Assembly: GCF_002797355.1 (NCBI RefSeq)
Contig: NZ_KZ454939.1
Coordinates: forward strand, 1,025,828-1,089,827
From: Bacillus xiapuensis
Lineage (GTDB): Bacteria; Bacillota; Bacilli; Bacillales; Domibacillaceae
Direction of reading: 5' to 3'
DNA: 64,000 bases
This document shows positions 1-8,988 of this stretch, piece after piece. The position numbers were made by a program, and so were the translations under genes. Below the pieces are notes generated by a model. It had not been told where the DNA came from and did not search any database. It saw nothing but the letters and a program-made list of their open reading frames with translations. Every line of letters starts with the position of its first letter. The first letter of the stretch is position 1.

Positions 1-1
1 G

Positions 2-154
2 AAGGTTAATCGTGGTGACCATTTAATGATCACAGAAGCGATGAAGATGGAAACAACCGTGCAAGCTCCGTTTTCAGGGGTCGTCAAGAACATTTATGTG
101 CAAAATGGAGAAGCCATTTCTACAGGGGATTTATTAATAGAACTGGAGAAATAA
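2..154 (+). CDS. pycA: Pyruvate carboxylase, C-terminal biotinyl domain (partial)
   Basis: Only the last 50 codons lie in the window and the frame is open from the left edge. They encode the end of a biotinyl (BCCP-like) domain with the biotin-attachment motif EAMKMET, whose second lysine carries biotin, followed by the usual APFSGVV...NGEAISTGDLLIEL hairpin half. In the family the enzyme carboxylates pyruvate to oxaloacetate in the cytoplasm. The motif alone would also fit other biotin carriers; the assignment to pyruvate carboxylase rests on the position next to ctaA, as in Bacillus subtilis. A terminator follows directly. Confidence 0.85.
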   Translation, partial: KVNRGDHLMITEAMKMETTVQAPFSGVVKNIYVQNGEAISTGDLLIELEK

Positions 155-155
155 T

Positions 156-191
156 GAAAATGCAGCAGGCTTTTAGGCCTGCTGCATTTTC
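156..191 (+). terminator. Rho-independent terminator after pycA
   Basis: Perfect 15-bp inverted repeat (156-170 and 177-191) with a 6-nt loop. Both arms end in A/T runs, so it can work in both directions. It lies two bases after the pycA stop. The following 150 bases up to the end of ctaA hold no feature I can support. Confidence 0.85.
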
Positions 192-342
192 ATTATTTCA
201 TAGATTAAGAGAGATTTTCTGTTTACTCCGCAGTAAGACTGCCAATTAAGAATTGGAGGAAAACCCAAGTCTAAGTGTGACACTGCGCATCTACATGCCG
301 GTTTGTTCAATGAACCAGCAGCAGGGGGTTTAGAGGTTCCCT

Positions 343-1245
343 TTACTTTGTCGTGCTTCTAGAGATTAATAGAATAAAATAACACAGCAATCCGAACAGA
401 CAAGAAATAAACAAGGCATGCGCAAGAGCAATATATAGATTAAGTTGTGTATAAATCACAAGAGCGCCAGCAGCCACTTGAAGAAGGACAAGACCGAAAG
501 CAATGAACCATCCCCAGTATATCACCCGCTGGCCTTTATAATGCTTAAAGGCCAGCCAAGTAATGTAGGCGATCCAGACAAAAATCAAGCCAGCAGCGAA
601 GCGGTGCCCCATCTGTATCCATTGATATGTATTAAGCGGAAGTCCCGGACTGCTATTCAAGCAAAGCGGCCAATCCGGGCAAGTGAGACTGGCATTCGTA
701 TGCCGAACAAGAGCGCCGGTATAAACGACTAAATAACTGTATAATGTCACACCGATTGTATGCCTTTTCATGCGCTTGCCGATCTTGAGAGATGAAGCAT
801 CAAACTTTTGGTCCACTTCAAAAATGAGCAAAGTGAGCAGCAATACAGCAGAAAATGAAATGAGCGAAATTCCGAAATGAAGCGCGAGCACAAAGTCTGA
901 TTGCCCCCACATAACTGCGGCAGCTCCGATTAACGCTTGCGCAAATAAAAAGAAAAAAGATAAGAACGCTAAGAATTTCGTCTCTCTTTTGTGGCCGATT
1001 ATCCGCCAAGAAGCAACGGCCAGTGCCAGAACTAGGATGCCGACAACTCCGGAAACAAGCCTATGAGCTAATTCAATCACCGTTTCTGCCGTTATGTCAT
1101 CCGGAATGAATTGACCGTGGCAAAGCGGCCAGTCTCTGCCGCAGCCGAGCTCAGAACCGGTTTTTGTAACGAGCGCTCCGCCAAGCAATACGAACAGCAT
1201 GCCAAGTGTTGTCAATACTGCCAGCCATTTTAATGAGCGTTGCAT
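343..1245 (-). CDS. ctaA: Heme A synthase (COX15/CtaA family)
   Basis: Polytopic membrane protein of 300 residues with about eight hydrophobic segments. It oxidises the C8 methyl group of heme O to the formyl group of heme A for the cytochrome oxidase. Bacillus-type cysteine pairs are visible: C35/C42 in [11 protein letters not shown], and a second pair in TCPDWPLC. The E-L-A-H segment near residue 60 fits the first conserved Glu/His site and RHTNASL lies in the second half. The open frame extends to a GTG at 1254, but that GTG is part of the SD (AGAAGGTG), so the ATG at 1245, six bases after it, is the likely start. It is divergent from ctaB, the preceding enzyme of the pathway. Confidence 0.93.
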   Translation of the reverse strand: MQRSLKWLAVLTTLGMLFVLLGGALVTKTGSELGCGRDWPLCHGQFIPDDITAETVIELAHRLVSGVVGILVLALAVASWRIIGHKRETKFLAFLSFFFLFAQALIGAAAVMWGQSDFVLALHFGISLISFSAVLLLTLLIFEVDQKFDASSLKIGKRMKRHTIGVTLYSYLVVYTGALVRHTNASLTCPDWPLCLNSSPGLPLNTYQWIQMGHRFAAGLIFVWIAYITWLAFKHYKGQRVIYWGWFIAFGLVLLQVAAGALVIYTQLNLYIALAHALFISCLFGLLCYFILLISRSTTK

Positions 1246-1760
1246 GTTATTCACCTTCTTATTATAAATACTGTTTTATCCCGCATGTAAGAAGCCGGGG
1301 GCGTCCCCTGAGAAAGGAGCGGGGAGCTAAAGGAATAAGCGGTAAACGAACCAAAATGCCCGAACCTCCCAATATTTGAAGGTTCACTTTATAAAAAGCA
1401 TGCATCCCCTCGATAATACAGAAGATAATGGAAAATGACAACTTGTAAAATTGTGTGAAACTGATATGCTTGAATATGACAATATTATTCATTTTTACGA
1501 TTGTCTGGATCTGATTTCCTAAATCTCCACTTATTATCACCCTGTAAAATAGAGGCGAGGGATCTGGCACTTGAATGTCCGACACAAATTCGCCATAATT
1601 AGTTCGTGGGATGTTCACAAAATCGTTGACAAATATGATTAAATATTGAATTGACAGACAATAGAATAAAAGGAAAATTGTCTCATGGTATAGAAATACA
1701 GAGCTCAATCATTTATATTAGAATTAAGTTTGCTTTTTATGAATGAGAGGGGGGGAGAAG
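1246..1760. promoter_or_regulatory. Divergent ctaA / ctaB control region
   Basis: This 515-base AT-rich interval has no credible gene. On the right it holds two TTGACA hexamers (1626-1631 and 1651-1656), but neither has a good -10 at 16-18 bases. The minus strand shows TTTTGTGAAC around 1614-1623, and TTGTGT-type elements lie near 1450 and 1580; these resemble the TTTGTGAAT-like sites described for the response regulator ResD, which controls ctaA and ctaB in B. subtilis. The sites are seen; control by ResD is inference. Confidence 0.35.
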
Positions 1761-2669
1761 TTGTCACGTGCCGCAACTACAATGGGGAAAACAGGACTTC
1801 CAGAGACCACTGCCATAAAGGATTTTATGGCATTAATTAAAATAGGAATTGTGAATTCCAATATCATCACTATTTTTACCGGGATGTGGCTGGCTTTTGT
1901 TTTAAATGGTCTGCACTTTCTGCAGCACCTTGATATCATGTTTTATACTTTGCTCGGATCCTCACTGATTATTGCAGGGTCTGCTGCCTTGAATAACTAT
2001 ATTGACAGGGATATTGATCCGCTGATGGAGAGAACGAAAGGCCGCCCGACAGTAACAGGAAGAATCAGCTATCCGAAAGTGCTGGCGACAGGTCTTTTAT
2101 TTATTATAATTGGCGCGGGTCTGCTGTTTTTAACTACTGCTGCAGCAGGCATCATTGGCTTGATTGGCGTGTTTAGCTATGTTGTTCTTTATTCCATGTG
2201 GTCCAAGCGAAAACACGTCAGCAACACGATTGTAGGAAGCATTTCCGGCGCTGTGCCGCCGCTTATTGGCTGGGCAGCTGTCGATCCGGATCTCAGCAGA
2301 ATGGCATGGATGCTTTTTTTGATCATGTTCATTTGGCAGCCGCCGCATTTCTATGCGCTGGCGATGAAGCGCTGCGAGGAATACCGGGCGGCAAGCATAC
2401 CTATGCTGCCTGTAGTGAAAGGGTTTGCAACAACAAAACGGCATATGATGATATGGGTGATGGCGTTGCTTCCGCTGCCTTTTTTTATGACAGCCTTAGG
2501 CACACCTTTTGTCGTGCTTGCTACAATTTTAAATGTTGGCTGGCTTGCTCTTGGATTTTCCGGGTATAGGATGAAGGATGATCTGAAATGGGCAAAATGG
2601 ATGTTTGTTTATTCTTTGCAATATTTGACGATTATGTTTGTAGCGATGGTGATCTTCACTGTCGTTTAA
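1761..2669 (+). CDS. ctaB: Protoheme IX farnesyltransferase (heme O synthase)
   Basis: UbiA-family membrane prenyltransferase that adds a farnesyl group to heme B to give heme O, the substrate of CtaA. The first Asp-rich motif is [19 protein letters not shown] and the second loop carries a [20 protein letters not shown]-like segment; about eight or nine hydrophobic helices follow each other. The frame is open from an ATG at 1743, but the only SD (GAGGGGGGAG, 1747-1756) lies inside that extension, so the TTG at 1761 is preferred, giving 302 residues. A short stem (TTTCTTT/AAAGAAA, 2682-2698) lies between ctaB and ctaC and might modulate read-through. Confidence 0.93.
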   Translation: MSRAATTMGKTGLPETTAIKDFMALIKIGIVNSNIITIFTGMWLAFVLNGLHFLQHLDIMFYTLLGSSLIIAGSAALNNYIDRDIDPLMERTKGRPTVTGRISYPKVLATGLLFIIIGAGLLFLTTAAAGIIGLIGVFSYVVLYSMWSKRKHVSNTIVGSISGAVPPLIGWAAVDPDLSRMAWMLFLIMFIWQPPHFYALAMKRCEEYRAASIPMLPVVKGFATTKRHMMIWVMALLPLPFFMTALGTPFVVLATILNVGWLALGFSGYRMKDDLKWAKWMFVYSLQYLTIMFVAMVIFTVV

Positions 2670-2758
2670 AATAGGGAGTTCTTTCTTTGTTAAAGAAATC
2701 CACATATAAGCTCATTTTCATTTCAGAATTTAATTAGAAAGAGGGGTTGAATGAAGCT

Positions 2759-3838
2759 ATGAAAGATAGGCTAACTAAATGGCGTCTGCTTTCTGTGTTT
2801 GTGGTGTTGACGCTGGTTCTGTCTGGCTGTGGTGAACCGTTTCTTTCCGCGCTGGTACCCGGCGGAGAAGTTGCTCAAAAGCAATTTGACTTAATGATTT
2901 TGAGTACGGTTATCATGGTGCTAGTTATTGTAGCAGTTTTCGTTATCTTTGTTATTGCTCTTTTCCGCTTCCGCCGCAAAAAAGGCGAGGAAAACAAAAT
3001 TCCAAAGCAAGTAGAAGGAAGTCACTTGCTGGAGATTGTCTGGACTGTTATTCCAATTATCCTTCTTTTAATTCTAGCCGTGCCGACCGTTAAAGCAACA
3101 TTTGATTTGGCGGATGTGAAAGAAATGGATGAAAAGAACAAGGACGGCAAGCGTGACGCGCTAGTCGTGAATGTGAGAGCCAATCTTTACTGGTGGGAGT
3201 TTGAATACCCAGACCAAAAAGTCATCACGGGTCAAGACCTCGTCGTTCCAACAGATCAAAAAGTATACTTTAATTTGAAGGCTTCGGATGTTAAGCATTC
3301 ATTCTGGATTCCTGCAGCTGGAGGAAAGATGGATACGAATGTGGATAACGTCAACAAGTTCTGGCTGACATTTGACAGTGAGAAAGCCGCGGAAGCTGAA
3401 AATGTCTTCTATGGAAAATGTGCGGAGCTTTGCGGCCCTTCCCATGCGCTGATGGATTTTAAAGTAAAGGCGATTCCTCAGGATGAATTCCAGCAATGGA
3501 TGAGTGACATGAAAACAGCTAAAGAGGAAAAACCAACGGACCCGACAGCTGCTCAAGGGCAGCAGATTTTTGAAAAGAACTGCTTGAGCTGTCACGCTGT
3601 CACGCCTCAAGACAGCCGTCCTGAACAAGCTAGAACGGCTCCTAACTTAGCCAACTTTGGCGAGCGAACTCGAGTGGCCGGAATTCTGGATCACAATGAA
3701 GAAGAACTGAAAAATTGGATTCGCGATCCAGAGAAATACAAGCCGGGCAATAAAATGACTGGCACGTATAAAAACATGTCTGAAGAAGAACTGGATCAAT
3801 TAGCAGCATACTTAATGAGCTTAAAAGTTCAAGACTAA
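2759..3838 (+). CDS. ctaC: Cytochrome caa3 oxidase subunit II with cytochrome c domain
   Basis: Lipoprotein subunit that receives electrons for the caa3 terminal oxidase. A signal peptide ends in the lipobox LSGC (Cys24), and two membrane helices follow around residues 40-65 and 85-105. The CuA domain carries the aromatic stretch LYWWEF and the copper ligands C-A-E-L-C-G-P-S-H-A-L-M. A fused C-terminal cytochrome c domain has the haem motif CLSCH and the likely axial Met in GNKMTGTYKNM, which makes this a caa3 rather than aa3 enzyme. The start is uncertain: ATG 2759 is 12 bases from the SD, and a three-codon frame (ATG-AAG-CTA-TGA, 2751-2762) lies between them and overlaps the start. Confidence 0.95.
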   Translation: MKDRLTKWRLLSVFVVLTLVLSGCGEPFLSALVPGGEVAQKQFDLMILSTVIMVLVIVAVFVIFVIALFRFRRKKGEENKIPKQVEGSHLLEIVWTVIPIILLLILAVPTVKATFDLADVKEMDEKNKDGKRDALVVNVRANLYWWEFEYPDQKVITGQDLVVPTDQKVYFNLKASDVKHSFWIPAAGGKMDTNVDNVNKFWLTFDSEKAAEAENVFYGKCAELCGPSHALMDFKVKAIPQDEFQQWMSDMKTAKEEKPTDPTAAQGQQIFEKNCLSCHAVTPQDSRPEQARTAPNLANFGERTRVAGILDHNEEELKNWIRDPEKYKPGNKMTGTYKNMSEEELDQLAAYLMSLKVQD

Positions 3839-3854
3839 AAAGGAGGTAAAGCCG

Positions 3855-5726
3855 TTGAGTACCATTGCACAAAAAAAAGGTTTCGCGGGAACTATTTGGG
3901 ACTATTTAACGACAGTTGACCATAAGAAAATTGCGATCCTTTACCTAATTGCAGGCGGAATTTTCTTCCTCATGGGCGGTGTTGAGGCCATGTTGATTCG
4001 AATTCAGCTTGCAGTACCGAACAATGATTTTGTCAGTGCCGGACTATTTAACGAGATCCTTACCATGCACGGCACCACGATGATATTCTTAGCAGCGATG
4101 CCGTTGCTGTTTGCTTTCATGAACGCGGTCATGCCGCTTCAAATCGGTGCCCGTGATGTGGCTTTTCCGTTCTTAAATGCATTAGGTTTTTGGCTGTTCT
4201 TTTTCGGCGGATTATTTTTAAACTTATCTTGGTTCCTTGGCGGAGCCCCTGATGCGGGATGGACTTCTTACGCTTCCCTGTCACTGGCGTCTGAAGGCCA
4301 CGGAATTGATTTCTATCTTCTTGGTCTGCAAGTATCCGGATTCGGTACGCTGATCGGGGGAATTAACTTCCTCGTTACGATTATTAACATGCGCGCTCCA
4401 GGTATGACCTATATGAGAATGCCGTTATTCACATGGACAACTTTTGTGGCGTCTGCCTTAATTTTATTCGCATTTCCGCCGCTGACCATCGGTATTTTCA
4501 TGCTGATGTTTGACCGTTTATTCGGCGCAAACTTTTTTGATGTCGCTGCTGGCGGAAACACGATTATCTGGGAGCATTTCTTCTGGATCTTTGGTCACCC
4601 GGAAGTGTACATTCTAATATTGCCGGCGTTCGGTATTTTCTCTGAGATTTTTGCAACGTTTTCCAGAAAACGATTGTTCGGATATTCTTCAATGGTATTT
4701 GCCACTGTGCTGATCGGTTTCCTAGGCTTCATGGTTTGGGCTCACCACATGTTTACTACCGGTATGGGTCCGGTTGCCAACGCGATCTTTGCGGTTGCAA
4801 CAATGGCCATTGCGGTGCCAACAGGAATTAAAATCTTTAACTGGCTGCTGACGATCTGGGGAGGAAGCATTCAGTTTACAACGCCGATGCTGTATGCTGT
4901 TGCCTTTATCCCTTCGTTCGTTGCTGGTGGGGTAACAGGTGTCATGCAGGCCGCAGCTCCGGCGGATTACCAGTATCATGATACGTATTTTATCGTGGCT
5001 CACTTCCACTATGTAATTGTCGGTGGGGTCGTGTTAGGTATTTTAGCCGCAACCCATTTCTATTGGCCGAAAATGTTTGGAACGATGCTGAATGAGACAT
5101 TGGGCAAAATCACGTTCGTCACATTCGTTTTAGGGTTCCATTTAACCTTCTTCGTACAGCATTTTCTTGGATTGATGGGAATGCCTCGCCGCGTGTGGAC
5201 ATTCCTTCCTGGCCAAGGTTTGGATACGGGAAACTTAGTCAGCTCGATCGGCGCTGCCTGTATGGCATTTGGCGTCATTGTCCTATTGCTGAACATTGTC
5301 ATTACGACCGTGAAGAACGAAAAAGTTGGAAACGATCCGTGGGGAGATGGACGTACGCTTGAATGGGCTATCGCTTCACCGCCTCCATTCTATAATTTTA
5401 AGCAATTACCGCTCGTTCGCGGGTTAGACACGTATTGGATTGAAAAGATGGAAGGCAAAAAAGGCTTAACGCCGGCTGAACCGCTTGGGGACATTCATAT
5501 GCCAAATCCATCGATTGCCCCATTTATCATTTCTTTCGGATTATTTGTTGCTTCTTTCGGAGCTATGTATCAAATTGATGATAAGCCGTGGGCTATTCCG
5601 GTATTAATTGGGGGATTGGCGATTACATTCATCACGATGCTAATCCGTTCTATTAAGGATGATCATGGCTTCCATATCCATAAAGAGGATTTAATTGAGG
5701 AGAAAGATAAGGGGGTTAAGGCATAA
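3855..5726 (+). CDS. ctaD: Cytochrome caa3 oxidase subunit I
   Basis: Catalytic haem-copper subunit, 623 residues, the size of the B. subtilis protein. Haem and CuB ligands are recognisable in the MHGTTMIF segment, in WEHFFWIFGHPEVYI (with the Y of the His-Tyr crosslink) and in HDTYFIVAHFHYV. It reduces oxygen to water and pumps protons. The start is a TTG at 3855 placed eight bases after a full AGGAGG. It sits 16 bases after ctaC and its stop overlaps the ctaE start by one base (TAATG), so translational coupling is likely. Confidence 0.97.
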   Translation: MSTIAQKKGFAGTIWDYLTTVDHKKIAILYLIAGGIFFLMGGVEAMLIRIQLAVPNNDFVSAGLFNEILTMHGTTMIFLAAMPLLFAFMNAVMPLQIGARDVAFPFLNALGFWLFFFGGLFLNLSWFLGGAPDAGWTSYASLSLASEGHGIDFYLLGLQVSGFGTLIGGINFLVTIINMRAPGMTYMRMPLFTWTTFVASALILFAFPPLTIGIFMLMFDRLFGANFFDVAAGGNTIIWEHFFWIFGHPEVYILILPAFGIFSEIFATFSRKRLFGYSSMVFATVLIGFLGFMVWAHHMFTTGMGPVANAIFAVATMAIAVPTGIKIFNWLLTIWGGSIQFTTPMLYAVAFIPSFVAGGVTGVMQAAAPADYQYHDTYFIVAHFHYVIVGGVVLGILAATHFYWPKMFGTMLNETLGKITFVTFVLGFHLTFFVQHFLGLMGMPRRVWTFLPGQGLDTGNLVSSIGAACMAFGVIVLLLNIVITTVKNEKVGNDPWGDGRTLEWAIASPPPFYNFKQLPLVRGLDTYWIEKMEGKKGLTPAEPLGDIHMPNPSIAPFIISFGLFVASFGAMYQIDDKPWAIPVLIGGLAITFITMLIRSIKDDHGFHIHKEDLIEEKDKGVKA

Positions 5727-6355
5727 TGCAAGCGAATGAAAAGTTCACGCCCCAAACTTGGCCCGAAGCGCCTGAGAAAGCGACCCTTGAAGGGAAAAAT
5801 AAATTCTTAGGCTTCTGGTTCTTTCTGGGAGGAGAGACCGTTTTATTCGCCTCTCTCTTTGCCACTTACATCGCGCTGAAGGATAAGGTGCCAAGTCCGG
5901 ATCACGCATTGGCAAAAGACTTATTCCAGCTTCCGTTAGTGTTTGTGATGACGATGCTGCTTTTAACGAGTTCATTGACAAGCGTCTATGCTATGTATCA
6001 TATGAAAAACTATAATTTCAAGCGGATGCAGGCTTGGCTGCTGTTTACGGTGATCCTTGGTTTAGGATTCCTTGGCTGTGAAATTTACGAGTTTGTTCAT
6101 TACTATAAAGAATACAATCACACATTTACGAGCAGTGCATTTGGATCAGCATTCTACACATTAGTCGGATTCCATGGTGCCCACGTCATTTTTGGGCTAT
6201 CGTGGATCATCACGTTGATGGTTCGTAACGCAGGTCGAGGATTAAACCTTTACAACGCGCCTAAATTTTATTTGGCAAGCCTTTACTGGCACTTTATCGA
6301 CGTTGTATGGGTATTCATCTTTACTGTAGTATACTTAATGGGAATGGTGGGATAA
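5726..6355 (+). CDS. ctaE: Cytochrome caa3 oxidase subunit III
   Basis: Five-helix membrane subunit of the haem-copper oxidase, 209 residues, matching the short bacillar type of subunit III. Family features include FWFFLGGETVLFASLFATY near residue 35, YTLVGFHGAHVIFGL, and the closing SLYWHFIDVVWVFIF. It stabilises subunit I and lines the oxygen path. It overlaps the ctaD stop by one base and is followed after three bases by ctaF, so the oxidase subunits are made from one message. Confidence 0.96.
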   Translation: MQANEKFTPQTWPEAPEKATLEGKNKFLGFWFFLGGETVLFASLFATYIALKDKVPSPDHALAKDLFQLPLVFVMTMLLLTSSLTSVYAMYHMKNYNFKRMQAWLLFTVILGLGFLGCEIYEFVHYYKEYNHTFTSSAFGSAFYTLVGFHGAHVIFGLSWIITLMVRNAGRGLNLYNAPKFYLASLYWHFIDVVWVFIFTVVYLMGMVG

Positions 6356-6358
6356 TTG

Positions 6359-6694
6359 ATGGTGAAGCACAATCAATCAAGCTCGAGCAACCCAAGAGTC
6401 GATTACGAATACCGGCGCAAAAAGAATGCTGAAGAAATGAGAATGCAAGTCGTTTCTTTTACTTTGATGATTTTCTTTACAGTGGTGGCTTTTGTTACTG
6501 TAGCGGCAGGATTCTCTAAATGGTTTGTCATCCCTTTTATTCTTTTGCTGGCATGTGTTCAAGTAGCTTTTCAATTATACTACTTTATGCACATGAAGCA
6601 TAAAGGGCATGAAGCACCGTCGCTGTTCCTATGGTCAGGTATAGTAGTAGCCTTTGTCACTGTATTAGCGTTTATGACAGTCGTTTGGATTTAA
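6359..6694 (+). CDS. ctaF: Cytochrome caa3 oxidase subunit IV (IVB)
   Basis: Small subunit of 111 residues with a basic N-terminus (YEYRRKKNAEEMR) and three hydrophobic helices, including QLYYFMHMKHK. This is the pattern of the bacillar subunit IV family, which is not catalytic. A TTG at 6356 is also in frame, but the ATG at 6359 is better spaced from the GGTGGGA SD at the end of ctaE. It is the last gene before a strong terminator, so it closes the ctaBCDEF unit. Confidence 0.93.
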   Translation: MVKHNQSSSSNPRVDYEYRRKKNAEEMRMQVVSFTLMIFFTVVAFVTVAAGFSKWFVIPFILLLACVQVAFQLYYFMHMKHKGHEAPSLFLWSGIVVAFVTVLAFMTVVWI

Positions 6695-6697
6695 AAG

Positions 6698-6728
6698 AAA
6701 GGTCAGTCCTTTAAGGGCTGACCTTTTG
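6698..6728 (+). terminator. Terminator after ctaF
   Basis: A 9-bp stem (AAAGGTCAG/CTGACCTTT) with an 11-base loop and a short T run ends the cta structural operon. ctaG has its own promoter downstream. Confidence 0.8.
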
Positions 6729-6783
6729 CTGTAGGAAGGCTTCCGTTCTTTTCGGATTGTCATGAACTTGTCATCGTAAATGA

Positions 6784-6812
6784 TTGATCGCCCTAAGCGG
6801 GAAAGGTATAAT
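6784..6812 (+). promoter_or_regulatory. Sigma-A-type promoter for ctaG
   Basis: TTGATC (6784-6789), a 17-base spacer and a perfect TATAAT (6807-6812), 40 bases before the ctaG start. It lies just after the ctaF terminator, which suggests that ctaG is transcribed separately. Confidence 0.6.
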
Positions 6813-6851
6813 AGGCGGTAGGGCATCTCAAAAATTGTCGAGGTGAAAAAA

Positions 6852-7763
6852 ATGCCAATCGGTATATTTGGATTTCAAGCATTATGGAGTCCGTTATTTA
6901 TTTTGCTCTTGACCTTTTTAACGGTTTTGTATTTTTTCATTACTGTAAAATGGCGGAAGGATTTTAAAGAGAGTGAACCGTTAACAAAGCGGCAAGCATT
7001 TCTATTTATCGCGGCGATGCTTGTATTGTATGCGGTTAAAGGCGCTCCAATTGACTTGATGGGACATATTATGTTCACTTATCATATGGTGCAGATGGCT
7101 GTTCTTTATTTAGTTGTGCCGCCGCTGCTGATTAAAGGGATTCCTTGGTGGGTTTGGAAAGCAGTGATTCAGCTTCCGGTGATTCGGCCGGTCTTTCAGC
7201 TTCTTACTAAGCCGCTGATTGCCCTCGTACTGTTTAATGGACTGTTTTCGATTTACCACATTCCTTTAGTGTTTGATTATATTAAAATGAGCGAAACGCT
7301 TCATGGCTTATACACATTTATGCTGTTTATTTTTGCAATTTTCATGTGGTGGCCACTAGTGAATGAGATGCCAAGAGGAAAGCAATTAAGCGGTCTCAAA
7401 AAGGTCGGCTATATTTTTGCTGACGGGATTTTGCTTACTCCTGCCTGCGCACTTATCATCTTCGCGACTTCTCCTGTGTATGCCACTTACAGTGACGCCA
7501 GCATGTGGCTGCAGGCTATGGAACTCTGTGTTCCGACGAATACTTTACAAAGCTTAAGTTTAAGCGGTCCTGAACTTTTTTCTGATATGCCGATCTTGGA
7601 GGATCAGCAGCTCGGCGGAGTGCTGATGAAAATCATTCAAGAAATTGTATATGGTGTGATATTGGCGCAGGTCTTTTTTGAATGGTACCGAAAAGAGCGC
7701 AAGGATGACGAGACGATTACTCAGGAAGCACTGGCTAAACATCAGGCCAACTTGATTAAATAA
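6852..7763 (+). CDS. ctaG: Cytochrome c oxidase assembly factor CtaG
   Basis: Membrane protein of the bacillar caa3 assembly family (caa3_CtaG), about 303 residues with roughly seven hydrophobic segments. Family-like features are the MGHIMFTYHMVQM segment with paired His residues near 75, PLLIKGIPWW, and FMWWPLVNEMPR. The protein is needed for a functional caa3 oxidase, probably in copper delivery or assembly. The GTG at 6843 is in frame but belongs to the SD (GAGGTGA), so ATG 6852 is taken as the start. It is unrelated to the COX11-type proteins also called CtaG. Confidence 0.9.
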   Translation: MPIGIFGFQALWSPLFILLLTFLTVLYFFITVKWRKDFKESEPLTKRQAFLFIAAMLVLYAVKGAPIDLMGHIMFTYHMVQMAVLYLVVPPLLIKGIPWWVWKAVIQLPVIRPVFQLLTKPLIALVLFNGLFSIYHIPLVFDYIKMSETLHGLYTFMLFIFAIFMWWPLVNEMPRGKQLSGLKKVGYIFADGILLTPACALIIFATSPVYATYSDASMWLQAMELCVPTNTLQSLSLSGPELFSDMPILEDQQLGGVLMKIIQEIVYGVILAQVFFEWYRKERKDDETITQEALAKHQANLIK

Positions 7764-7839
7764 GCAAAGGGAAGAGGAAGCAATCCCCTTCCCAATACAT
7801 ACGATGAAGGAATATCGAGTGTAGGAAAGAGAGGAAACG

Positions 7840-8301
7840 ATGTCACTACCAATTTTGCCAACAATCAGTACATCTTTTATTGTGTTAAGCGCGATTTTTG
7901 TAGCGATAGGCTGGGCGCAAATTAAACAAAGAAAGATCGAACAGCATAAGAAAACGATGCTGACCGCCGCCGTATTTGCTATATGCTTTTTCATTATTTA
8001 TGTAAGCCGCACTGTATTTGTGGGGAACACTGCTTTTGGCGGGCCGGATGAAATCAAGATCTATTATACAGCCTTTTTAATTTTTCATATTACGCTGGCG
8101 ACAACTGGGGCTGTGTTTGGGATTGTTACGATCTTATCAGGATTGAAAAACAATTTAATCAGACATAAAAAAATCGGCCCTATTACGAGTGTTATTTGGT
8201 TTTTTACGGCCATCACGGGAGTGGCTGTCTATATTCTCCTATACGTTTTATATAAAGGCGGAGAAACCACATCTGTCATTAAAGCGATATTAGGGTTTTA
8301 A
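7840..8301 (+). CDS. DUF420 membrane protein, YozB/CtaM type
   Basis: Small protein of 153 residues with four hydrophobic helices. Sequence typical of the DUF420 family is visible: SLPTIS-like N-terminus, QIKQRKIEQHKKTM after helix 1, YVSRTVF, and the conserved His in FLIFHITLA. Members known as CtaM or YozB are linked to maturation of haem-copper oxidase, which fits the place next to ctaG. The SD is AGAGAGGAAA, with ATG at 7840. B. subtilis has its yozB elsewhere, so the location is a difference from that genome. Confidence 0.8.
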   Translation: MSLPILPTISTSFIVLSAIFVAIGWAQIKQRKIEQHKKTMLTAAVFAICFFIIYVSRTVFVGNTAFGGPDEIKIYYTAFLIFHITLATTGAVFGIVTILSGLKNNLIRHKKIGPITSVIWFFTAITGVAVYILLYVLYKGGETTSVIKAILGF

Positions 8302-8324
8302 ACAGGGGGTTTCCCCTGTTTTTC
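8301..8324 (+). terminator. Terminator after the DUF420 gene
   Basis: Stem AACAGGGG/CCCCTGTT with a 4-base loop and a T-rich tail, starting at the last base of the stop codon. Confidence 0.75.
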
Positions 8325-8331
8325 CTTTAAA

Positions 8332-8363
8332 AAAAGCGCCACGATAGAAGGATCGGCGCTTTT
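8332..8363 (-). terminator. Terminator between convergent DUF420 and YugN-like genes
   Basis: Stem AAAAGCGCC/GGCGCTTTT (8332-8340 and 8355-8363) with A and T tracts on both sides. It lies 10 bases after the stop of the minus-strand gene and probably serves it; it may work in both directions. Confidence 0.7.
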
Positions 8364-8373
8364 CATGACTCTA

Positions 8374-8733
8374 TTATACTGTGAATTCAGAGACCTCATT
8401 CTTCACATCAGCAAGAACTTTTTCGCAAGTTTCCACTAATGAGGCTGGATACATCTCATCGTCTCCATATTCCACACCGTGCGGATAATAATGTTTTCCT
8501 AAAAGAGGAGGAAGCAATTGAACGACGGCATTCGCAGCTCCGATATCCCCTTCCGTTGCATACGCTTGCATACGCAAGTAATATGTACCTTCTTTTAATT
8601 CAAATTTGCGGTCAAACGTGACGCGCTCATAATCCCATTGACCAGCAAGAACGAAACCGTGTGAAGTTAATATAAAGTTCAAACGATTAAAATCCAGCTG
8701 TAAGTTTTCTAAACCCGTGTTATCAAATTTCAT
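8374..8733 (-). CDS. YugN-like family protein
   Basis: Soluble protein of 119 residues. The pattern LENLQLDFNRLNFILTSHGFVLAGQWDYERVTFDRKF followed by YYLRMQAYATEGDIG resembles the YugN-like family (GGxWDYxxxxFDYK and LRIPF-like blocks). The biochemical function of that family is not known to me. The start is ATG 8733 after a good SD (CAGGAGGGG). It occupies the place where B. subtilis has ylbA and ylbB, which suggests rearrangement or gene replacement. Confidence 0.6.
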   Translation of the reverse strand: MKFDNTGLENLQLDFNRLNFILTSHGFVLAGQWDYERVTFDRKFELKEGTYYLRMQAYATEGDIGAANAVVQLLPPLLGKHYYPHGVEYGDDEMYPASLVETCEKVLADVKNEVSEFTV

Positions 8734-8931
8734 GAAAAACCCCTCCTGAATTTCGTGGCATGTACCCGGTTACAAAGCACATCAGCAGTCTATTGCCTCA
8801 TTTCCATAATAGTCGAAAATGGCAGTTCTTGCAATCTATTGGGAGAATTCCAGCGGATTAATTTAGAACAGTCTTCATTGCTGTTTAGAAAGAGGATGAA
8901 AGCGCTCAACGGCTTGTAGAAGCTTCAGCAT

Positions 8932-8960
8932 GTGATACACTCAAACCAAAGTGTTATAAT
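8932..8960 (+). promoter_or_regulatory. Extended -10 promoter for ylbC
   Basis: TGTTATAAT (8952-8960) is a full extended -10. The -35 region (GTGATA, 8932-8937) is weak at 17 bases. It lies about 30 bases before ylbC. Confidence 0.55.
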
Positions 8961-8988
8961 GACAGTAATCATCGGTTAGGATGGTAGG

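Noticed and set aside
1262-1708. 148-codon open frame on the minus strand in the ctaA-ctaB spacer
   Set aside because: No SD, no recognisable protein pattern and AT-rich promoter-like DNA; more likely regulatory sequence.
7560-7994. 144-codon minus-strand frame across ctaG and the DUF420 gene
   Set aside because: It is antisense to two well-supported genes and has no SD.
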